Program-made: the position numbers and the translations under genes
Notes under the pieces: model-generated
What the model was told of the DNA's origin: nothing
Database searches by the model: none
What the model saw: the letters and a program-made list of their open reading frames with translations, nothing else
Shown here: positions 1-8,006 of the stretch, in pieces
Layout: the number at the start of each line of letters is the position of its first letter
How positions within the stretch are numbered: position 1 is the first letter of the stretch
Assembly (NCBI GenBank): GCA_028284235.1
Contig: JANQSC010000023.1
Span: 124,001 to 188,000 of the forward strand
Reading direction: 5' to 3'
Source of the DNA: Opitutaceae bacterium
Lineage (GTDB): Bacteria; Verrucomicrobiota; Verrucomicrobiia; Opitutales; Opitutaceae
Length of the DNA: 64,000 bases

Positions 1-2639
1 ACGACTTGGCGGAGGAGATGGAGCATCATCTTTCCATGGCCATAGGGAAGAAGGTTGCGGAGGGGTTGAGTCCCAAGGAAGCGAGGCGTGAGGCGTTGAA
101 AGAATTCGGGGCAGTGGAACGCATTAAGGAGGAGTGTCATGATGCCTGGGGGACGCGATTGGTTATGGACTTGTGGCGCGACCTACTCCTAAGTCTGCGA
201 TTGCTAAAGAAGAACAAGGGGTTCGCGCTTGCTGTTTTGCTCACCCTCGGTCTCTGCATTTCGGGAAACACGATCGTATTCAGTATCTTGGATGAAGTCC
301 TCGGACCGCCGTCCTATCCGGAGCCGAATCGGGTAGTGGAGATTTATCATAGTATGCCCGGGATGGGCATAGAGCGTTCGAATTCTAGCATTGGCCTTTA
401 TCTCGACTATTCGGAAAATACTACTGCTTTTGAGCAACTGGCGCTGGTTGACGATACAGGATTGAACATCTCCACTGATGATGGGGCTACCATGCGAGGA
501 CTAGGACTTCGAGTGAGTCAGGATTTCTTCGAGATGATTCGCGTTCGCCCTTTAATTGGCCAGTTTTTTGAAGCAGAGCATTTCGTACATTCGAATAATC
601 GGCACGTTATTTTGACAGAGTCCTTTTGGCGAACTCAGTTTGCTTCTGATACTGATGTGATTGGGCAAACGATAAAGCTGCACAGCCGACCGTTTAAGGT
701 CATTGGAGTCGCTCCCAGGCAGGCGAGCATACACTTTCCGGAGCTGCGTTTCTTTCAAGCCTGGACCTGGAATCCCAATACTGTCGATTTGTTAAAGAGT
801 CGCAGATATCAAAATTACACGCAGATATGGGGGAGATTGAAGCCTGGTATATCTGTAGAGCAGGCCCGCGCTCAGATTAGCGCTTTGGACCGTCGCTTCT
901 ACAATGAGGCCCCCCAGACTAAGAAAGACAGGTTGGACCGATCTCGGCCAACGGCCAAGCTGGAGACGTTTCAAGAGTCTAGAGTGAAGAGTATTGGGAG
1001 TCGGCTCTACTTGTTGCAAGCCAGTGTATTGCTCGTGCTTTTAATTGGGTGTATCAACGTCCTCAATTTGCAGCTGACGCGAAGCTTGGTTCGTATTGGC
1101 GAATACGCGATGAGGAGGTCTCTGGGCGCTTCTCGTATATCCCTATTGCGCCAGGTATTCACGGAAAATCTCATTCTATGCATGGGGAGTTGCGCGATTG
1201 GAATTGTTGGAGCTTGGATTGGACTGGAAGCTATCAATCAATTTGTGGCGCAAGATCTTTTGCCTAATGTATCTCGTATCGAAATAAGCAGTACAACGAT
1301 TGCTCATACGATTTTCCTCACCATATGTGTTGCGATCGTTTTAGGGTTCTTTTCCGCGCTCCCTGTTCTTAAGGATAACCAGTCGGCCTTGGTGCAGGGG
1401 GCCAGTCGAAAAACGACCGCGAGTAAGCCTCTGAAGCTTTTTAGATCGATTCTGGTTTCGATGCAGGTTGCTGTCAGTTTGATACTGTTGGTGGGGGCTG
1501 GGCTGCTCTTGCAAAGTTTTTTTAATGCATTGCGGACGGATACGGGGTTCGATCCACGTAGTGTAAAAACCTTTGGTCTTGAACTTTCGTGGGACTACGG
1601 ATCGGAGGAGGCCGTTACCAGTTTCTATGATCGGTTGAAGGAGTCCTTTTCAGAAATAGCGGGGGTGGAGGCCATTGCCCTAACCGAATTCCTCCCCACT
1701 GTATCGGAATTTTATAATTGGGACGTCTTGCTGGCGAGTCCGTCCGATGAATCTTCCTTGGGTAAAGTGAGCTCAAATTACTGCGGCGTTTCGGACGGCT
1801 TTTTTGAGCTTTTGGGGATTCCGTTGGTTGAAGGGCGAACGTTTAGGCCGAGTGACATGCTGGATGGAGTTAGGAACGTTGTTGTAGATAGAAGGTTTGC
1901 CGACCACTATTTTCCTGGTAGAAACGCGGTTGGGCAACAGATCACCAATGATGCTGCACGGACTCCGGAGTCCATGTGGACGATTGTCGGCGTAGTTGAA
2001 GACATAACGCACAACGGACTGGATAGGCGGGACATTGCCTCGTCAGCCCGTGGTTGGTGTCCCTTGGTGTACCTTCCTCTGAATTCAACGAACACTCTTC
2101 GCGAATTCCATGTTCTGATAGAAACTGATCGTAGCTTCGAAGACTTAATGCCCGTTGCGCGTGCACACCTACGCGGATTGGATCCCCTCTTACCTATTTA
2201 CATGCCCGGAGAGCTGGAAAACATGATTGTCGGTTCCGTGGATGGTCGTCGCGCATTTGTGTTTCTCCTAGGTATTCTGGGTTTCATGGCATTGCTCTTA
2301 TCTGCGGTAGGGATCTATGGCGTACTTTCCTATGATGTATCTCAATATACCCGTGAGATTGGCCTTCGCATTGCCATCGGGTCTCCCAAAAATCTGGTTC
2401 TCGGACAGGTCTTGAATCAAGGATTGGCTAAGGCAGCCTTCGGTTCGGGTCTGGGTTTGGTGGGAGCGTGGGCGCTTAGCAAGTACCTTACGGATTACCT
2501 GTATCAAGTGAATCCGATCGACCCGATCGCCTATTTTTTCGTTACGACTTTTCTTCTGGTTGTTGTTTTAATTGCTAGTTACCTGCCCGCCCGACAAGCG
2601 ACGCGTATCTGTCCGATGGAGGCGTTGCGGGTAGATTGA
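1..2639 (+). CDS. ADOP-type FtsX/MacB-like permease, 5' end missing
   Basis: Two-lobed orphan ABC-type permease of the inner membrane, cut at its 5' end by the window edge: the frame is open back to base 3, and by comparison with the next gene about 22 N-terminal residues are missing. Numbering from the codon at 6: cytoplasmic prefix to about 65, first membrane segment about 72-95, periplasmic MacB-like domain about 100-330, three FtsX segments about 333-455, fifth segment about 481-503, second periplasmic domain about 505-735, last three segments about 750-862. FtsX signatures are RRSLGAS near 369 and EIGLRIAIGS near 784; the end is MEALRVD. The body closely resembles the permease at 50383-53103 (shared LCI.GNTIVFSIL and KTTASK), but the prefix resembles the next gene. 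The neighbour starts 10 bp downstream, so they are one operon. Substrate unknown. Confidence 0.93.
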   Translation, partial: DLAEEMEHHLSMAIGKKVAEGLSPKEARREALKEFGAVERIKEECHDAWGTRLVMDLWRDLLLSLRLLKKNKGFALAVLLTLGLCISGNTIVFSILDEVLGPPSYPEPNRVVEIYHSMPGMGIERSNSSIGLYLDYSENTTAFEQLALVDDTGLNISTDDGATMRGLGLRVSQDFFEMIRVRPLIGQFFEAEHFVHSNNRHVILTESFWRTQFASDTDVIGQTIKLHSRPFKVIGVAPRQASIHFPELRFFQAWTWNPNTVDLLKSRRYQNYTQIWGRLKPGISVEQARAQISALDRRFYNEAPQTKKDRLDRSRPTAKLETFQESRVKSIGSRLYLLQASVLLVLLIGCINVLNLQLTRSLVRIGEYAMRRSLGASRISLLRQVFTENLILCMGSCAIGIVGAWIGLEAINQFVAQDLLPNVSRIEISSTTIAHTIFLTICVAIVLGFFSALPVLKDNQSALVQGASRKTTASKPLKLFRSILVSMQVAVSLILLVGAGLLLQSFFNALRTDTGFDPRSVKTFGLELSWDYGSEEAVTSFYDRLKESFSEIAGVEAIALTEFLPTVSEFYNWDVLLASPSDESSLGKVSSNYCGVSDGFFELLGIPLVEGRTFRPSDMLDGVRNVVVDRRFADHYFPGRNAVGQQITNDAARTPESMWTIVGVVEDITHNGLDRRDIASSARGWCPLVYLPLNSTNTLREFHVLIETDRSFEDLMPVARAHLRGLDPLLPIYMPGELENMIVGSVDGRRAFVFLLGILGFMALLLSAVGIYGVLSYDVSQYTREIGLRIAIGSPKNLVLGQVLNQGLAKAAFGSGLGLVGAWALSKYLTDYLYQVNPIDPIAYFFVTTFLLVVVLIASYLPARQATRICPMEALRVD

Positions 2640-2649
2640 TATAAAAAGA

Positions 2650-5328
2650 ATGGAACCTATTTATTGGATACGCAATTGGTTCGCCAATCTCTTTCGACCG
2701 AAGGGGATGCACGACGACCTGGCGGAGGAAATGGAGCATCATTTGTCGATGAGCGTCGAGAAGAAGGTAGCGGAGGGGCTCAGTCCCGAGGAAGCGAGGC
2801 GAGAGGCGTTGAAGGAATTCGGAGCGGTCGAGCGAATAAAGGAAGAGTGTCACGACGCGTGGGGGACGCGTATGATCATGGATACGGTGGCCGATCTTAG
2901 ATTTGCTTTCCGACAATTGAGAAAGAGCAAGGGCTTTCTTGCTGTGGTGCTTCTTACGATCGCGATTTGCTCGGGGCTGAACGTGGCCGTTTACAGTTAT
3001 GCGCATTCTCTGATCATTAAACCGTTCGACTATCCGAATGGCGACGAAGTGGTAGCGGTCGGAAAGATCTGGAGGAAACAAAGCGATAAAGTTGGCTACG
3101 TTTCGCCGTTGAGCTTTGTTGAGATCGAACGGGAAGCGAAGTCATTCAAAGCGATTGGATTAATCGATAGCGATGATTCGGTGGATGTATCGATCGATGG
3201 AGGGGCTGCGTTTGCAACCGACATTATGTTGGTGAGCGGAGGAGTCTGGGAGGCGGTCGGAGTTAGGCCTATTCTTGGTCGGACCTTTTCACCGGAATCA
3301 GTGGAGGACGGCCATGACAAGGTTGTGGTATTGAGCTTCGCGCTTTGGCAGTCTCGGTTTGAGGGTGGAGCGGATGTAGTTGGCAGGAAGATACGTTTGA
3401 ATGGCGCGGAGCATACCATCTTGGGGGTGATGCCTGAACGGTTCAACATTCTCTATCCCAATCAAATGATGTGGGCCCCACGCATAATTAGATCGCACGA
3501 ATTAAAGGAAGCCAATCGCGAGTCCAATGGCAACAGGGTCGTGGCCCGGCTAAAAAGCGGGGTCAGCCTTTCGCAAGCGCAGGTAGAGCTCGACCAGTTG
3601 TTTGATCGGACATTCGACAGTCATCCTGAACAGCAAGCTGCGTGGGCTCGATCCGGATTGAGTTATACAGCGTTGCCGCTCAAGGAGTTTGTTACTAAAA
3701 ACGAAGCGGAGATGATGGTTCCGGCGACGACGGTTTTGCAGGTGGTCGTGCTGTGTGTCTTAGCAATCGGATGCCTCAATGTGGCCGGGCTCACTTTGGT
3801 TCGTGGAATGACCCGCTTGAAAGAAATATCCATGCGCGCGAGTCTGGGAGCCAATCGCGGGCGCATTGTTCGGCAGTTACTTACAGAGTCGTTACTGCTA
3901 TTTATTCTGGGGGGTATGGCTAGCATTCCCTTTGCGTTTTTGGCCATTGAATGGCTGCATAATATCATCTTTCAGGACCTTCATATACCGAAGGCAAGTA
4001 TGAATCTGTCCGTATTTGTCTTTGCCGGATTAGTCTTGCTGAGCTTTGGCTTGTTGTTCGGGTGGCTTCCCGCTCGATCCACTATCCAGTCAGGCCTGAG
4101 CCACACTATTTCTGAATCCGACGGAAGAGCTTCCGCGGGTGCAGGACGAGGTCGATTGCAGCAAGCGTTGATGGTGTGCCAGATTGGGCTGGCGTGTTGT
4201 TTGCTTATACTGGCGGTGACTCTAGTAAGAAATGGATTTGCGGTTGTGAAGGAGGATTACGGTTTCATTTCTGAAAACCGGACGCTCGTTAAAGTGGGAC
4301 TGCCTTCTTATCTTTATCCTGACACGCCAAGCAGGCGGAGTTTTTTCTCGGAAGCCAGAGATCGACTCGCCCAATTGCCAGGAGTTCACAATGTGGCTTA
4401 CACGAACCGCGTGCCGCTTACCAGCTACAACATGTGGTATACCGAATTCTCGATCGTTGGAAAGCCGTTAGCGCCGGATGAATCTGCCCGGCAGACGACG
4501 ATGTTTCGGGTGAGTCCCGACTTCTTTTCCACTATGGGAATCACTCTTTTGAAAGGTCGCTTGTTTAACGAAAGCGACCACCAGGATAGTCAACCCGTTG
4601 TAATAATTGACGAGCAAAATGCTCAGGACTACTTCGAGGATCGGGATCCGATAGGGTCGACGATCCGTTTTTGGAACAAGGAATGTCGTGTGGTAGGGGT
4701 AGTTTCCAAAACAATCAACATGCCTTACTTTCTCGAATCGCCATTAGATCGCGCACTGTACTTTCCACATGCTCAATGGTCGCCGATGCGACCGGCCTCC
4801 TTTGTGGTGCATAGTTCGCTCGATAAGGGTAGTTTGGAGCGGGCAATTCAGAAGCTGGTAAGGGAAATCAACCCTCAATTGCTGCAGATACAAATAGACA
4901 CACTGCAGGAGATCATTGCCGATTCCGCTAAAGCGGAAATTACATTCGCCAAACTTACTGCGTTGTTTTCGGCCCTCGCCTATGCGTTGACCCTGATTGG
5001 TATTTACGGAGTGGTGTCGAACACCGTTACGCAAAAAATTAAGGAGATTGGAATTCGTATCGCGATTGGGGCGCGCGTGTATGCCATTCTTCTGCTTTTT
5101 CTAAGAAGCGCTTCGCTCTGTACTATACTCGGATTGATGCTTGGCCTGGTTCCCGCCTATTTCGCATTGAAAATTCTCGAACCGTATTTGAATGGCGTAG
5201 GCGCCTTGGATCCATGGATCTTCCTGGGGGTTGCTTTTTCAATACTGGTCTGCTCGCTCATCGCGTCCTTGGCGCCTGTATATCGCGCGGCTACTATTCT
5301 CCCGACCGAGACGCTGAGATACGAGTAG
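2650..5328 (+). CDS. ADOP-type FtsX/MacB-like permease
   Basis: Complete 892-aa permease. Layout: cytoplasmic prefix about 1-80 with the family pattern AEEMEHHL...EARREALKEFG...HDAWG, membrane segment about 95-117, periplasmic MacB-like domain to about 360, three membrane segments, then a second membrane/periplasmic/FtsX half. FtsX signatures are SLGANRG near 398 and EIGIRIAIGA near 798. ADOP proteins are known as duplicated FtsX cores without a linked ATPase; related MacB and LolCE complexes do mechanical work on periplasmic or lipid cargo, but the cargo here cannot be read. The body is nearest the permease at 22285-24981 (both have KP.DY....VV.VGK), while the prefix nearly copies that of the upstream gene. 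Ten bp separate the two genes. Its 3' end converges on the next - strand gene with only 17 bp between them and no clear terminator. Confidence 0.95.
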   Translation: MEPIYWIRNWFANLFRPKGMHDDLAEEMEHHLSMSVEKKVAEGLSPEEARREALKEFGAVERIKEECHDAWGTRMIMDTVADLRFAFRQLRKSKGFLAVVLLTIAICSGLNVAVYSYAHSLIIKPFDYPNGDEVVAVGKIWRKQSDKVGYVSPLSFVEIEREAKSFKAIGLIDSDDSVDVSIDGGAAFATDIMLVSGGVWEAVGVRPILGRTFSPESVEDGHDKVVVLSFALWQSRFEGGADVVGRKIRLNGAEHTILGVMPERFNILYPNQMMWAPRIIRSHELKEANRESNGNRVVARLKSGVSLSQAQVELDQLFDRTFDSHPEQQAAWARSGLSYTALPLKEFVTKNEAEMMVPATTVLQVVVLCVLAIGCLNVAGLTLVRGMTRLKEISMRASLGANRGRIVRQLLTESLLLFILGGMASIPFAFLAIEWLHNIIFQDLHIPKASMNLSVFVFAGLVLLSFGLLFGWLPARSTIQSGLSHTISESDGRASAGAGRGRLQQALMVCQIGLACCLLILAVTLVRNGFAVVKEDYGFISENRTLVKVGLPSYLYPDTPSRRSFFSEARDRLAQLPGVHNVAYTNRVPLTSYNMWYTEFSIVGKPLAPDESARQTTMFRVSPDFFSTMGITLLKGRLFNESDHQDSQPVVIIDEQNAQDYFEDRDPIGSTIRFWNKECRVVGVVSKTINMPYFLESPLDRALYFPHAQWSPMRPASFVVHSSLDKGSLERAIQKLVREINPQLLQIQIDTLQEIIADSAKAEITFAKLTALFSALAYALTLIGIYGVVSNTVTQKIKEIGIRIAIGARVYAILLLFLRSASLCTILGLMLGLVPAYFALKILEPYLNGVGALDPWIFLGVAFSILVCSLIASLAPVYRAATILPTETLRYE

Positions 5329-5345
5329 TTTAGAAACGCAGAATT

Positions 5346-7994
5346 CTACTCCGCCCTCAGCGTGTCGCTGGGATTGACGAGCGACGCTTTTCGGGCGGGG
5401 AGCCAGCAGGCGAGGAGGCCGATAGCGAGCAGGAGCGTGATCACTCCGTATAGGAGAATTGCGTTGTAAGGCATCAACTTGCCGAGGGCGTCTTGAGAAA
5501 ATTGGGCGATGGCAAAAACGATTGAACCACCGATAGTCAATCCGATTGCTAGTTGGAAAAATCCGGTCGACAAGGCCTGGCCTTGGATATTGCGAGTGGT
5601 GGCTCCGAGCGCTTTTCGAATTCCGAGTTCTCGAGTCTTATTGGCCGCGGATTGGGCCACCACGGAATAGACGCCGAGCGATGCCATGGCGAGAGCCGCT
5701 GCAGCGAACGAGACGAATAGCGTAGAGGAAACGACCCATGGCCAGTTGTTCTGGGCCTTCCCTTCCGCGACGGTTTCAATGCTGTAGAGGATCAAATCCT
5801 GATCGAGATCTTTGACGATCTCTCTGAGGCTTTGCGTATATGAATGAGGATCGTTGGTGGAGCGAATGTGTATCATCGTATGCCGCCTGACTTCCTCGTT
5901 TTGAGCCGTGAAGGCCATTGGCAAGGTGGACTCTCCGCGCATCTTTACGCTGAAGGGAAATGTGACGCCGACGATCGTTCGCCAGGGGCCAGGACCGGAT
6001 TGGGCTAGAAAGCGAAACCGTTTTCCCACGGCGGATTGTTCGGGCCAGAACCGTTCGGCGAATTGCTTCGATACGACAGATACGGGCTCGCCAGTGAGAC
6101 CGTCAGTATCCAGGAAACCGCGACCTTTCCAAATTGGGAGCTCAATGGCCGAAAGAAAGTTACTTGACTGAGCGCAGGTGTAGACAAGGTCCGCTTCGCG
6201 GGGATCCGAGATAGGGCGGTCTTCGATTTCGATTCGATTCGTTTCCGAATCGGTCATTCCGGCGAATGAGGAAGAGAACGCGACGTGGGTGACGCCGGGC
6301 AGTTGGTAGACGCGACGGGAGAGTTCGTCGAAAAACTGGCGCCGTTCGCTGGGAGTCGAGTAGCGGTTCGAGCCTCGAACTCTGAGGTCTATTTGGGAAG
6401 TGAGTATCTCGTCTTCCGGGATGAAGTCGTTTATTTTACGGGCTTCGAGAGTGCCGTGAATCATGAAACTTGCGCTGGCGAGAAGAACGACGGTTAGGGC
6501 AAATTGAAACACGACCAGCGTCCCCATGAGTTTGGAGCCGCGGGCGCTGCCTCCGGATTGGGCGGACTCTTTAATGCCGGAGTTCAGTTCGGTTTTCGAA
6601 ATGCGAATGGCGGGAGCCAGACCGAAGAGCGCGGTGCTGAGAAAAGTGACGGCAACGAGGAAAGCGAAATCCCGGTAGTCCAGAGTGAAATGCATCCAAT
6701 AGGGAATCTGATCGCGGATCGATCGTTCAAAAAAATGGACACCAATTTTCGATACAATTAGCGAGAATGACCCCGCGAGAAGGCTGAGTAGAAAGCTCTC
6801 GGTCAATAGCTGCCGGATGAGCTGCGGTCGCGACGCGCCTATGGCGGTCCGAACGTTCATCTCGAATTTTCGTTTGATCGCCCTGCCGAGCTGGAGATTG
6901 GCGACGTTGGAACAGGCGATGAGAAGTACGAGCCCGACGCACAATTGCATGACTACGAGCATGTAGAAGGACTCGTCGTCGTTGAACTGGTCCTGGAAGG
7001 GTTTTACGACCGCGCCGATGTCGCTGTTGGCGTCGGGCTTGCTTGCGATGCGGTGGGCAATGGTCGCTATGTCTGCATTAGCTTTCGAGAGACTTTCGCT
7101 ACGTTTCATCACTCCGTAGAGTCGGAGCGTCCGATTGTCTCTCGATTGCAAGGATTCGACTGGAACCAGGGGCATCCAGATCTCTTGCCCGTTAGGGAAG
7201 CGAAAGTCCTCAGGCATGACACCAATGATCTGCGCAGGTTTACCGTTGAGGCGTATCGACAAGTCGATGACGTTGGGATCTTCATTGAAGCGGTTTCGCC
7301 AGAGTTCGTATCCAATAAGCAATACAGGAGTCGCGCCAACCTGGTAGTCTTCGGGGCTGAATGGGCGTCCGACAATTGGCGCGCTCTCCAGCATGCGAAT
7401 CAAACCAGGGGAGACGAGAGCCATACTATACCCGGAAGCGGGTCGTTCCGCGTCGCTGATGACAGCGAAACTGTAGTCGACGGCTTCGAGGAACTCGAAG
7501 GTGCTGTTCTGGTCTCGGAAGTCGATGAAGTCGGGATAGGAGCTCCCCAGTAGCCGGTTGTTTCGTTTGAAATCCTGTCCGTTGATTGCGCACAATCGGT
7601 CTCCATTTGGAAAGGAGGGCGGCTTGAATTTAAGGCCGTTTGCGAACGCGAATATCATCGTGTTCATCCCTATTCCGATTCCCAAGGTGAGAACGACAAC
7701 GGCGGTGTAGCTCTTATTTTCTCTCATCTGCCTGCCAGCGTAGTGAACGTGGCGAATCGCAGTATCAATGAAACGCATCCCCCACGAGTCCTGGCATTCT
7801 TCTTTCAACGCTTCGACATTGCCGAATTCCCGCAATGCCATTTTGCGCGCTTCTCGTGGATCCATTCCACTCGAGACCAGATTTGCGACGGACAGCTCGA
7901 TGTGCTGCTCTATTTCGGCGGCAAGCTCGTCATGTTGCTTGTTGAATCGCAGCCAATTTTTGAGCCGCGTCCTCCATTTGTAATACCACCTCAT
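5346..7994 (-). CDS. ADOP-type FtsX/MacB-like permease
   Basis: 882-aa permease, last gene of the operon PadR (10669-11004), permease (8007-10652), this gene; 12 bp from the upstream stop. The prefix (about 1-75) holds the pattern AAEIEQHIEL...REARKMALREFG and QDSWG, and is almost the same as in the upstream permease. The body is a different subfamily: the C-terminal FtsX signature reads ELGIRKALGA (near 788) and the terminal segment ends SLVNPSDTLRAE. The first FtsX signature, RTAIGASRPQ, is near 378. Membrane segments are predicted near 90-112, 345-370, 395-415, 440-460, 495-515, 765-790, 810-835 and 850-870. No SD box is obvious before the ATG, which fits coupled translation. Cargo unknown. 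Confidence 0.95.
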   Translation of the reverse strand: MRWYYKWRTRLKNWLRFNKQHDELAAEIEQHIELSVANLVSSGMDPREARKMALREFGNVEALKEECQDSWGMRFIDTAIRHVHYAGRQMRENKSYTAVVVLTLGIGIGMNTMIFAFANGLKFKPPSFPNGDRLCAINGQDFKRNNRLLGSSYPDFIDFRDQNSTFEFLEAVDYSFAVISDAERPASGYSMALVSPGLIRMLESAPIVGRPFSPEDYQVGATPVLLIGYELWRNRFNEDPNVIDLSIRLNGKPAQIIGVMPEDFRFPNGQEIWMPLVPVESLQSRDNRTLRLYGVMKRSESLSKANADIATIAHRIASKPDANSDIGAVVKPFQDQFNDDESFYMLVVMQLCVGLVLLIACSNVANLQLGRAIKRKFEMNVRTAIGASRPQLIRQLLTESFLLSLLAGSFSLIVSKIGVHFFERSIRDQIPYWMHFTLDYRDFAFLVAVTFLSTALFGLAPAIRISKTELNSGIKESAQSGGSARGSKLMGTLVVFQFALTVVLLASASFMIHGTLEARKINDFIPEDEILTSQIDLRVRGSNRYSTPSERRQFFDELSRRVYQLPGVTHVAFSSSFAGMTDSETNRIEIEDRPISDPREADLVYTCAQSSNFLSAIELPIWKGRGFLDTDGLTGEPVSVVSKQFAERFWPEQSAVGKRFRFLAQSGPGPWRTIVGVTFPFSVKMRGESTLPMAFTAQNEEVRRHTMIHIRSTNDPHSYTQSLREIVKDLDQDLILYSIETVAEGKAQNNWPWVVSSTLFVSFAAAALAMASLGVYSVVAQSAANKTRELGIRKALGATTRNIQGQALSTGFFQLAIGLTIGGSIVFAIAQFSQDALGKLMPYNAILLYGVITLLLAIGLLACWLPARKASLVNPSDTLRAE

Positions 7995-8006
7995 GTCGGT
8001 TCTTTA

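Noticed and set aside
6945..7553. Open frame on the + strand opposite the permease 5346-7994
   Set aside because: Low-complexity V/E/G composition typical of an antisense shadow of a GC-rich gene; no motif.
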